The notes under the pieces were generated by a model. That model saw only the letters and a list, made by a program, of their open reading frames with translations. It did not search any database and was not told where the DNA came from. Shown one piece after another: positions 6,769 to 14,119 of a DNA stretch of 22,579 bases. The stretch comes from Leptospira sp. (GTDB taxonomy: Bacteria; Spirochaetota; Leptospiria; Leptospirales; Leptospiraceae). The stretch is taken from positions 1-22,579 of the forward strand of contig JACVCB010000040.1 in assembly GCA_016742255.1 (NCBI GenBank), in the 5' to 3' direction. Numbering within the stretch: the first letter of the stretch is position 1; every line of letters begins with the position of its first letter. The position numbers and the translations under genes were made by a program.

Positions 6769-9036
6769 ATGTTTTTCTTAAACCAAATGGGCAAACAAAA
6801 AGATGGGGAAATTCGTATACCCTCCCCCAATTCCAGAAAAGTAACAATTAATGGAACCACAATTGAAACCTTGCCAAATGAAAACATTCTGAGTGCAGCA
6901 CTAAGGCAAGGGATTGATTTTCCACATAGTTGCCGGGTTGGTGGTTGTGCGACTTGTAAGTGTCAACTAGTAGATGGGAAGGTGAAAGAACTCACTGAAA
7001 CTAGCTATTTATTGTCTGATGAAGAATTGGATGAACGGTACATCCTTGCTTGCCAAAGTATCCCACAAACTGATGTTAGAGTCCAAGTAGAAAACAAAAA
7101 CTCTTATTCAGGGACCGTTATACAACAAAAAGTATTAACTGACGAGATCTGCGAAATCTCCATCCAATTGGATACAAAACTTTATTTCCAAGCTGGTCAA
7201 TATGTTTCTCTTTCGATTGAAGGTATGGACGCAGAAAGAAATTACTCCATTGCAAATGCACCCAATCAAAAACAGATCGTAAAGTTTATTGTCCGCAAAG
7301 TTCCCAATGGAAAATTATCAAATTATATATTGAATGAAAATTTACTTGGGAAAAAAGCAATACTCAAAGGTCCATTTGGCAATTTTTATCTAAGAGATTC
7401 CAAAAAACCAATTCTAATGGTTGTTGGAGGTAGTGGCCTTGCACCAATAATTGCTATGTTAGAGGAAGGTATTTTGAAAGGCACCAAACGACCGCTCACA
7501 TTACTTTTTGGTGCACGTAAAAAAGAAGATTTATACAAGTTAAGTGAAATCAAAAAAATTCAAAAAGTTTGGAAAGGAAAATTTACCTTTGTTCCTATAC
7601 TTTCCGAAGAACCAATAGGTAAAACATGGAAAGGAGAAAGAGGTCTTGTCACATCAAAAATCAAAGACTACCTAACAAAATTATCTGAAGTTTATTTATG
7701 TGGACCACCACCAATGGTTGATTCTGCGACAAATGAATTGCTAAAATTGGGTATTCAAAAACAGTCAATTTTTACCGATCGATTTACAACCATTGATCAT
7801 AGTCTTAGTTTGCAGATAGATGACAAAAACACTAGATCCAAAGCTGGATTGTTTGATTATCTAAAATTCTTTTTGTTTCATGTTGTAGGGCTATCATCGG
7901 TTGTGAGTATCCTTATGGGAGGATATTATACTACCATTGGATTTTTTTCTTTACTCTTATTTTATCTAGTTGGAGATGCAATTTCTGGTGATGACAAGCG
8001 TATTCCGAATTATACAAAACCAGAAATTCTTACATTTCAACTCTGGATGGCATTACCAATCTTAATTCTTATCTTTTTTTGTTCCATTTGGACAGTGAGT
8101 CCCACTGATACTTTTGGTTTTGGTACTTGGTTAACACAAATAATCGGATATGATTTTAATTTTGCAAAATTGAATACATCACCCCTTGTCCATGTTTATG
8201 CGATTATTTTTACGGGTTTGATGATTGGACTCATAGGAACCATTACCGCACATGAATTAACGCATCGAACTTGGGACCCTATCTCCATGTTCATTGGTCG
8301 TTGGTTATTGGCATTCAGTTTTGATACAATATTTTCGATTGAACATGTGTACGGACACCATCGTTATGTATCCACAACAGAAGATCCAGCCACAGCTCCT
8401 CGCGGAAGGAATGTGTATTATCATATCCTCGCTTCGACCATCAAAGGCAATATCAGTGCTTGGAATATTGAACGAAAACGTTTGAAACGTAAAAATGTTC
8501 CTACTTTATCATACCACAATGCTTTCCTAAGAGGACATCTGATGAGTGTTTGTTTGGTAGTGATAGCGTATTCACTTGGCGGAACCCCTGGCATGTTCTT
8601 TTTTATCCTTTCTGGATTATTTGGAAAAAGCCTTCTTGAAATTGTAAATTATATGGAACATTATGGAATGGTTCGATTGCCAGAAGAGCCTGTACAACCA
8701 AGACATTCTTGGAACACAAACAAAAGAATTAGTTCTTGGACCATGTTTAACTTAACACGGCACTCCCACCACCACGCACAAGGAGAAGTTCCTTACCAAA
8801 ATTTAAGACCTTATCCCAATGCACCTATGATGATCAGTGGTTATTTGACAACGATAGTGATCGCACTCATACCACCTTTATGGAATTATCTGATGATTCC
8901 CAAAGTTAAGGAATGGGACCAAAAGTTTGCAAGCCCAGAAGAATTGGAACTCATAAAAATCGCAAATCGAAACAGTGGGAACTCAGCGTTTCTAAATTCT
9001 AATCAAAATCAATCACTCTTGCAATCAAAAGGATAA
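6769..9036 (+). CDS. Ferredoxin-reductase-AlkB fusion: self-sufficient membrane di-iron hydroxylase
   Basis: The protein has 755 residues from the ATG at 6769, which has a strong AAAGGAG site (6756-6762); a TTG at 6739 in the same frame lacks one. Domains in order: a plant-type 2Fe-2S ferredoxin (about 22-110; ligands C55, C60, C63 and C95); a flavin domain with RNYSIANAP (157-165); an NAD(P)H domain with GGSGLAP (220-226) and CGPPPM (311-316); then, after about residue 358, a multi-helix membrane domain with the histidine boxes HELTHR (495-500), EHVYGHH (525-531), NYMEHYG (627-633) and HSHHH (665-669). The NYxEHYG motif marks the AlkB/XylM branch. Electrons should flow NAD(P)H to FAD to 2Fe-2S to the di-iron centre within one chain, hydroxylating an alkane or similar hydrophobic substrate. 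The front half has the domain order of XylA. Substrate is unknown. Confidence 0.92.
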   Translation: MFFLNQMGKQKDGEIRIPSPNSRKVTINGTTIETLPNENILSAALRQGIDFPHSCRVGGCATCKCQLVDGKVKELTETSYLLSDEELDERYILACQSIPQTDVRVQVENKNSYSGTVIQQKVLTDEICEISIQLDTKLYFQAGQYVSLSIEGMDAERNYSIANAPNQKQIVKFIVRKVPNGKLSNYILNENLLGKKAILKGPFGNFYLRDSKKPILMVVGGSGLAPIIAMLEEGILKGTKRPLTLLFGARKKEDLYKLSEIKKIQKVWKGKFTFVPILSEEPIGKTWKGERGLVTSKIKDYLTKLSEVYLCGPPPMVDSATNELLKLGIQKQSIFTDRFTTIDHSLSLQIDDKNTRSKAGLFDYLKFFLFHVVGLSSVVSILMGGYYTTIGFFSLLLFYLVGDAISGDDKRIPNYTKPEILTFQLWMALPILILIFFCSIWTVSPTDTFGFGTWLTQIIGYDFNFAKLNTSPLVHVYAIIFTGLMIGLIGTITAHELTHRTWDPISMFIGRWLLAFSFDTIFSIEHVYGHHRYVSTTEDPATAPRGRNVYYHILASTIKGNISAWNIERKRLKRKNVPTLSYHNAFLRGHLMSVCLVVIAYSLGGTPGMFFFILSGLFGKSLLEIVNYMEHYGMVRLPEEPVQPRHSWNTNKRISSWTMFNLTRHSHHHAQGEVPYQNLRPYPNAPMMISGYLTTIVIALIPPLWNYLMIPKVKEWDQKFASPEELELIKIANRNSGNSAFLNSNQNQSLLQSKG

Positions 9037-9060
9037 ACTAGAAAAAAAGATTAAAATGAA

Positions 9061-9627
9061 TTACAATTGTTTGGAATCCCAAGTGAGTAAATCACCTACA
9101 TACCTTAATCCTTCAAACAAATCAATCCAAGGGGTGTGTTCGTCTCCCTTGGATTTTAAAAATAGAACTCCTACAAAAAAAGCAAGGAAGGCTTTACCAC
9201 CCTTCCCTTCTGTTTCTTTTGGAAAAAATCGATTGAGTGCATTTTCATAGGCAATAAAAGAATCTTCTACCAATTGTACCAGTTCTTTAGATTCTGAATG
9301 TTGTCTTTTGATATCAACTGCTAGTAACATCAAATTCAAAAAATGTCCTTCTTTCCCTGAAACGAAATTCATGATGTCAATGATACTCGTTGTTTCTTCT
9401 GATAACTTTTGGATTGCTTCTGCATCTGTCATCACTAGATGTTTTACCATTGAAGCAAACAAAGCTTCTTTGGTTGGGAAATAATGATACAAAGTTCCAG
9501 TTGAAACTCCCAGTTCTTTTGCAAGTTCCCTCATCGAAACAGAGGCTACCCCTTTGGAGACAAAGATTGGTAGGGATTTGGAAAGTAACTCCATTCGATA
9601 CAAATTATGATCTACAATCTTTGGCAT
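9061..9627 (-). CDS. TetR/AcrR-family transcriptional regulator
   Basis: The protein has 188 residues from the ATG at 9627, chosen because AGGTGG (9633-9638) lies five bases upstream; a GTG at 9636 in the same frame overlaps that site. The N-terminal helix-turn-helix (about residues 32-57; MRELAKELGVSTGTLYHYFP) is textbook TetR. The remaining helices form a variable ligand-binding domain with no recognisable ligand signature. The gene converges on the AlkB-fusion gene (24 bases between stops) and diverges from icd, with a 303-base gap holding palindromes. TetR proteins usually repress their own and adjacent promoters, so control of the hydroxylase or of icd is plausible but not shown. Confidence 0.92.
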   Translation of the reverse strand: MPKIVDHNLYRMELLSKSLPIFVSKGVASVSMRELAKELGVSTGTLYHYFPTKEALFASMVKHLVMTDAEAIQKLSEETTSIIDIMNFVSGKEGHFLNLMLLAVDIKRQHSESKELVQLVEDSFIAYENALNRFFPKETEGKGGKAFLAFFVGVLFLKSKGDEHTPWIDLFEGLRYVGDLLTWDSKQL

Positions 9628-9636
9628 AAAGACCAC

Positions 9637-9939
9637 CTAAGTTAATCTCACAATCAATTTTCCATGGAGATATAACCATTTCCAATGGCCTTCAAAAATC
9701 GACGAGACAACAGGGTTATTTTAATTCTATGCCAAAGAACTTCAAGCGAGAATCTTTTCATAAAAAATTATCGCTTATCAATACTTCGATCAACACGAAG
9801 GCTCATTCAAAATGGATTATGTAACGTTTAGTTTCAAAAGTTCATTTCAAATAGAATTTTTTTTGTCAAATTTCGATTCCAATAAGGTCTAATATACGAA
9901 ATGTAATTCACGTATTAAATTACATTCCAGGAGCAGAAT
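9637..9939. other. Divergent tetR-icd intergenic region
   Basis: These 303 bases carry no gene I can support. Visible elements are TCCATGGA (9661-9668), CCATT-TCC-AATGG (9676-9688), a copy of TATGCCAAAGA at 9728-9738 that is inverted relative to 9618-9628 over the tetR start codon, and the inverted repeat next to the icd ribosome site described separately. TAATAT at 9889-9894 resembles a -10 box for icd but has no well-spaced -35. Confidence 0.5.
9900..9926 (+). promoter_or_regulatory. Inverted repeat at the icd leader, candidate operator
   Basis: AATGTAATT (9900-9908) and AATTACATT (9918-9926) are perfect 9-base arms with a 9-base spacer. A second, overlapping pair is ATACG (9894-9898) and CGTAT (9911-9915). 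The element ends two bases before the AGGAG ribosome site (9929-9933) of icd, so a bound protein or an RNA stem could limit transcription or initiation. The regulator is unknown; the divergent TetR protein is one candidate. Confidence 0.45.
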
Positions 9940-11424
9940 ATGCCTACAACCATGAAAGAATCAAATATCAATGGAATAGAAGAGAACAAAGAAGCCGTCG
10001 TCACTTTAATTGAAGGAGATGGAATTGGACCAGAGATCATACAACAAACAATCCGTATTTTGAATGAAGCTAAATCTGGATTACAATTTGAAAAAGTCGA
10101 AGCTGGTTCCTCCGTTTATTTATCAGGAATACTCTCTGGAATTGCAGAAAATGCTTGGGATACAATTCGTAAATACCCAACCATCTTAAAAGGTCCGATT
10201 ACCACTCCTAGAGGGAAAGGATACAAAAGTCTAAATGTAACCATTCGTAAAACATTAGGTTTATATGCAAATGTAAGACCTGCAAAAACATATGATCCCT
10301 TTATTGCAACGAATCATCCCAATACTGATATAGTCATCATTCGAGAAAATGAAGAAGATACATATGCAGGAATTGAACACCGCCAAACACGTGAAGTCAC
10401 TCAATGTTTAAAATTGATCACTGTCCCTGGTACAGAGAAAATTGTGCGATATGCATTTGAATTCGCAAGATCTAATGGAAGAAAAAAAATCACATGTATG
10501 GTAAAAGACAACATCATGAAAATTACGGATGGATTGTTTGCCAATATCTTCCAAACAGTTGCGAAAGAATACCCTGAGATTGAAGCAGAAAGTATGATCA
10601 TTGATATTGGTGCAGCATTACTCGCCAATCGACCTCAGAAATTTGATGTGATTCTTGCTCCAAATTTATACGGTGATATCCTCTCGGATATTGCAGCAGA
10701 AGTCACAGGTTCTGTTGGTATGTGTGGATCAGCAAACATTGGTGACTTTGTGTCGATGTTCGAAGCTGTCCATGGAAGTGCTCCAGATATAGCGGGAAAG
10801 AATATTGCCAATCCAACTGCAGTGATTAAAGCAACTGTGATGATGTTAACACATCTAGGCAAAACGGAAAAAGCAAAACTCATAAGGAATGCAGTATTAA
10901 AAACAATTGAGGATGGTTTTCGAACTGCTGATGTATTTCAAAATCAAAAGAATACAACACTAGTTGGAACAAAAGAGTATGCAGATGCAATCATTGATAG
11001 GCTTGGAAAAAATCCGGAAATACTCTCTGCAAGTGAACTCGTCAAACCAAAAACATTCACGCTGAGTTTATCAACTCAAAGAGAAAAAAAAGAATTAGTT
11101 GGAGTTGATATTTTCCTAGATATACCAAATGATCGTGATCCAAATGTTTTAGGAAAAAATATTGAGGTCATCACAGAAAACTTTTTACATTTGAAAATGA
11201 TCACAAACCGAGGAGTTAAAGTATATCCAAAAGGACAAAAAGAAACGTTTTTAACTGATCATTTTCGTTGTCGATTCATCTCACCAAACGGTGGAAAAAT
11301 CCAACATAAAGATATTACAGCTGTTCTAACCTTACTCGAATCAAAGGGATATGATTTTATCAAAACAGAAAATCTGTATGAATTTGATGGAGTTGCTGGT
11401 TATTCTTTAGGACAAGGAGAATAA
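9940..11424 (+). CDS. icd: Isocitrate dehydrogenase, probably NAD-dependent
   Basis: This 494-residue enzyme of the isocitrate/isopropylmalate dehydrogenase family oxidises isocitrate to 2-oxoglutarate and CO2 in the TCA cycle. It begins with the LIEGDGIGPEI motif (about 23-33). The substrate residues S97, N99, R103 and R113 lie in the S-x-N-x-x-x-R segment, followed by RENEEDTYAGIEH (135-147), K189-D190, and the metal aspartates D246 and D250 in YGDILSD. The cofactor loop reads HGSAPDIAGKNIANP (278-292): D283-I284 replaces the Lys-Tyr of NADP enzymes, which predicts NAD. Residues after about 370 form the extra C-terminal domain seen in the long Thermus/Rickettsia-type enzymes of similar length. 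AGGAG (9929-9933) supports this start over the Met at codon 5. An isopropylmalate dehydrogenase is unlikely because of the S-x-N motif and the C-terminal domain. Confidence 0.93.
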   Translation: MPTTMKESNINGIEENKEAVVTLIEGDGIGPEIIQQTIRILNEAKSGLQFEKVEAGSSVYLSGILSGIAENAWDTIRKYPTILKGPITTPRGKGYKSLNVTIRKTLGLYANVRPAKTYDPFIATNHPNTDIVIIRENEEDTYAGIEHRQTREVTQCLKLITVPGTEKIVRYAFEFARSNGRKKITCMVKDNIMKITDGLFANIFQTVAKEYPEIEAESMIIDIGAALLANRPQKFDVILAPNLYGDILSDIAAEVTGSVGMCGSANIGDFVSMFEAVHGSAPDIAGKNIANPTAVIKATVMMLTHLGKTEKAKLIRNAVLKTIEDGFRTADVFQNQKNTTLVGTKEYADAIIDRLGKNPEILSASELVKPKTFTLSLSTQREKKELVGVDIFLDIPNDRDPNVLGKNIEVITENFLHLKMITNRGVKVYPKGQKETFLTDHFRCRFISPNGGKIQHKDITAVLTLLESKGYDFIKTENLYEFDGVAGYSLGQGE

Positions 11425-11455
11425 GTAAAATTAACTATCTCATTCGTAATGGAAA

Positions 11456-11485
11456 CCTTAAGTCACAACTGATGGTGACTTAAGG
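11456..11485. terminator. Bidirectional terminator between convergent genes
   Basis: CCTTAAGTCAC (11456-11466) and GTGACTTAAGG (11475-11485) form a perfect 11-bp stem with an 8-base loop. It lies 31 bases after the icd stop and 12 bases before the end of the minus-strand GyrI-like gene. A T-rich run follows on the plus strand a little downstream, and TTT follows directly on the minus strand. Confidence 0.75.
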
Positions 11486-11497
11486 GATCGGAATCTT

Positions 11498-12100
11498 CTA
11501 TTTTTTTGATTCGAATTGTTTTTCTAAAGGTAAAAAAACATCACGATTGATTCCTAAAGGCATATAAAACTCAATATGATCTACAAATTTTGCGGAGCCA
11601 CCATACACTTCAATTGCGACTGATGTTTTCCCGGACTCACTTGAGAGTATTTCTTGAAACTTCGGATAAACTTTTGTAGGAGCAAGGAAGTATGAGAATA
11701 CATTCTTAAATGGAAACGTGGTCGTTAGGCAATCAGATTGTGGAATCTGGAAGGTAACAAATTTTGATTGAATTGATTTGATTTGGTTTTCCGTAAGTCC
11801 CGACATACGACATCCCAAAATTGATCTTAATTTTTCGGGAGGAGTGCCTGGTGGATCCAAATAAATTGCCAAACTATTACATTCAGTAATACCAATTGAT
11901 TCCCATTCCTTTTGGAATTTTTCCCAGCTCTGATTTAAATTTTGGTAGGGACCTTTATGAGTGTATATGAATACGTTTACTGGTCCGAAGGATTGGTGTT
12001 TCACTTCAACAGTTTTAAATCCACCCATATATGCATAAAATGAAATACCTATTAGGATAAGTATTCCAATTACGATGCCAATTCTTTTCATCATTTTCAT
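11498..12100 (-). CDS. Membrane-anchored GyrI-like domain protein
   Basis: This 200-residue protein has one N-terminal membrane helix (about residues 6-23; IGIVIGILILIGISFYAY) and then a GyrI-like (AraC effector-binding/SOUL-type) domain from about 28 to 183. The supporting pattern is FGPVNVFIYTHKGPY (38-52), a Lys-rich helix SWEKFQKEW, the turn IYLDPPGTPPEKLRS (79-93) and the closing strand AIEVYGGSA. GyrI-like domains bind small molecules or gyrase. A single helix followed by this domain is also the layout of animal TEX264. The start is well supported (AAGGGA five to ten bases upstream). It is divergent from the photolyase-like gene over a 124-base gap and convergent with icd. No ligand can be named. 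Confidence 0.72.
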   Translation of the reverse strand: MKMMKRIGIVIGILILIGISFYAYMGGFKTVEVKHQSFGPVNVFIYTHKGPYQNLNQSWEKFQKEWESIGITECNSLAIYLDPPGTPPEKLRSILGCRMSGLTENQIKSIQSKFVTFQIPQSDCLTTTFPFKNVFSYFLAPTKVYPKFQEILSSESGKTSVAIEVYGGSAKFVDHIEFYMPLGINRDVFLPLEKQFESKK

Positions 12101-12224
12101 TTGATTCCCTTTTCTATTTCAATGTTTTGTTGCAAATGGAACGAATATTGCAAAAGTTGATATTGGATTTTTTTTATTATTTGTCAATAAATTTAGAAAG
12201 TTATTTGTTAGTTCTGTCTAATCA

Positions 12225-13484
12225 TTGTTCGTATCTCTGATAGAACTTTGGGAATCCATAAAACATTTGAAAGTTTCTTTTCCAACAGATCCAATCTCCA
12301 TCCAAAAAAGAATCCAATCAATCGATCCAATTAAGTATGGCAGTTCAAGAAACTATATTGATGGAGCAGTATCTTTATTATCACCTTACATCGCGAGAGG
12401 TTATATTTCCACCAAACAAATCTTTGAACATGTGTCTTGCCTAGGACACAAACCATATCAAATCACAAAATTTGTTCAAGAATTAACATGGCGTGATTAT
12501 TTTCAGCAAGTTTGGCGAAATAAGGGCGAACTCCTTTTCCAAGATTTAAAACAACCACAACCCGGAACTAGACATTATAAAATTCCGAAATCAATTCTGA
12601 ATGGTCATGTCCAAACTGGGATCCCAGGGATAAACCGAGAGTTACTCGATTTTTACGAAACGGGTTATCTTCACAATCATGTTAGAATGTATATTGCATC
12701 TCTAGTTTGTAATATTGGAGGTGCTTACTGGAAAAAACCTTCAGAATGGATGTATTATCATTTGTTAGATGCTGATGCAGCAAGTAACACTTGTAGCTGG
12801 CAGTGGGTTTCTGGTTCATTTAGTTCAAAAAAATATATAGCCAACCAAGAAAACATTAACAAATACCTAAAAACGAATGACCATTTTACCTATTTAGATC
12901 GTAGTTACGAAGAAATTCCAAAATTTAATTTTTGTCCCGAGGAATTGGAGGAATTATTTGATTGGGATTTAACAAATGTTTACCGAGAAACTGAAAAGTG
13001 GATCGAATCAAAAATTTCGAACCAAAATCCAGAGGATCGAATCTATTCTCACTCCTATCCCAATTTCCCTTTAGATTTGGATCCCTCGTTACCAGTGTTA
13101 TTATATGATTTTTATAATCTAGATCCAAATTGGAAAAAAAACATTCGAGCAAATCGTATTTTTATGTTACGCCCTCATTTTTTTAGAAAGTTTCCATCGT
13201 CACCCAAAACTATGGATTTTATATTCGCTCTATCAAAGAATATACCGAAAATCAAATTTTTTTGGGGTGAATGGGAAGATCTATTACACCAATTAAACTC
13301 AGCTCGGCCTGAAATTTATTGGAAAGAACATCCAACTAACATAGAATATATTGGAAATGAAGAGGGAAGAAATTGGATTTTTCCTGAAGTTTCTGGATAC
13401 TATCCTTCTTTTTTTACGTACTGGAAAAAATGTGAAAAAATTTGGGATCGTAAAAATTTATCAAACCAACCAAGTTTGTTTTAA
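12225..13484 (+). CDS. Photolyase/cryptochrome-like FAD-binding protein, altered domain order
   Basis: The 419-residue protein begins almost directly with the photolyase FAD-binding helical domain. Landmarks are SLLSPYIARGYIS (50-62), ELTWRDYFQ (86-94), GIPGINRELLDFYETGYLHN (132-151), RMYIASLV (154-161) and DADAASNTCSWQWVSG (182-197), the FAD/substrate pocket signature. The roughly 130-residue alpha/beta antenna domain that normally comes first is missing. Residues from about 285 on (LPVLLYDFYNLDPNWKK, a Lys/Arg-rich RIFMLRPHFFRKFP, then KFFWGEWEDLL) look like an alpha/beta unit placed after the FAD domain. A stop lies at 12219-12221, so the start must be the TTG at 12225 or a later codon such as the TTG at 12267; neither has a good ribosome site. 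DNA repair versus light sensing cannot be decided. The convergent neighbour's stop is three bases away. Confidence 0.82.
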   Translation: MFVSLIELWESIKHLKVSFPTDPISIQKRIQSIDPIKYGSSRNYIDGAVSLLSPYIARGYISTKQIFEHVSCLGHKPYQITKFVQELTWRDYFQQVWRNKGELLFQDLKQPQPGTRHYKIPKSILNGHVQTGIPGINRELLDFYETGYLHNHVRMYIASLVCNIGGAYWKKPSEWMYYHLLDADAASNTCSWQWVSGSFSSKKYIANQENINKYLKTNDHFTYLDRSYEEIPKFNFCPEELEELFDWDLTNVYRETEKWIESKISNQNPEDRIYSHSYPNFPLDLDPSLPVLLYDFYNLDPNWKKNIRANRIFMLRPHFFRKFPSSPKTMDFIFALSKNIPKIKFFWGEWEDLLHQLNSARPEIYWKEHPTNIEYIGNEEGRNWIFPEVSGYYPSFFTYWKKCEKIWDRKNLSNQPSLF

Positions 13485-13487
13485 GAA

Positions 13488-14096
13488 TCAATCCATCTCA
13501 CTAGGGAGCGATTTACTTGCACTTTTCTCAAACTGTAACATTCTTTCTTTCGTAATTCCAATTAAGTTGTGAGTTAAAACTAATGTATCTCCCAAAAAGT
13601 CAGGAGCAAGACGGATTTCAACAACTCTGTACCAAGTTTCCTTAGGTGGAATAGAAAAAGCATGGTTCACACATAAACATTTGAATTTAAAACCAAAACT
13701 ATGTTCTACGGGCATCGCGGAATGTGGTGCTGCGAAAAAATAGGCTGGTTTATCTGTTGGATTTTTCATTACCAATAAAAATTGTTTTTTAGAGCCGGGT
13801 TTTAAGACCAATTGCCCATCAGGAATCAAGTCTCCGAAAGGTGCACGTTTTCCATCTTGCACAGTACCAGTTGTCCAAAGTGCTAAGGCTTGTGCTCCTC
13901 CAGGTTCTCTAATTTCCATTTCTAAAGGTAAGGAAGTGTATGCCCATCTAACATCAATTTTTACTTTGTTAGATAGAATGGGATTGGTAACAACAACTTC
14001 ATTGTGTTCATGAATCGGTGAAACTACTTTTTCTTCACAGGAGTGAAACAAAAGTATCAAACCGAATACAATAAAAAAGGAAAGTCGTTGTTTCAT
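13488..14096 (-). CDS. Lipoprotein resembling the copper-insertion factor Cox11/CtaG
   Basis: This 202-residue protein has a signal peptide ending in a loose lipobox (LLFHSC, lipidated Cys20). The mature part suggests an immunoglobulin-like beta fold with the order of elements found in Cox11/CtaG: a strand with PG (LVLKPGSKKQF, 96-106), N-x-T-D-x-P (KNPTDKP, 111-117), then FKFKCLCVNHAFSIPPKETW (136-155). This lines up with the Cox11 segment F-x-K-x-x-C-F-C-F...P-x-E, in which the two cysteines bind copper; here they are C140 and C142. His29, His31, His125, His132 and His145 are further possible ligands. Classical Cox11 is anchored by a transmembrane helix, not by lipid, and the Cu-site sequence here is not the canonical CFCF. 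The similarity is judged by eye, so treat it as a hypothesis. It is the last gene of a minus-strand three-lipoprotein run. Confidence 0.55.
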   Translation of the reverse strand: MKQRLSFFIVFGLILLFHSCEEKVVSPIHEHNEVVVTNPILSNKVKIDVRWAYTSLPLEMEIREPGGAQALALWTTGTVQDGKRAPFGDLIPDGQLVLKPGSKKQFLLVMKNPTDKPAYFFAAPHSAMPVEHSFGFKFKCLCVNHAFSIPPKETWYRVVEIRLAPDFLGDTLVLTHNLIGITKERMLQFEKSASKSLPSEMD

Positions 14097-14119
14097 CCTA
14101 ATAAATCCGAATCCCTCTA

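Noticed and set aside
9685..9831. 48-codon frame in the tetR-icd gap
   Set aside because: No ribosome site, no recognisable composition, and it covers the region with regulatory-looking palindromes.
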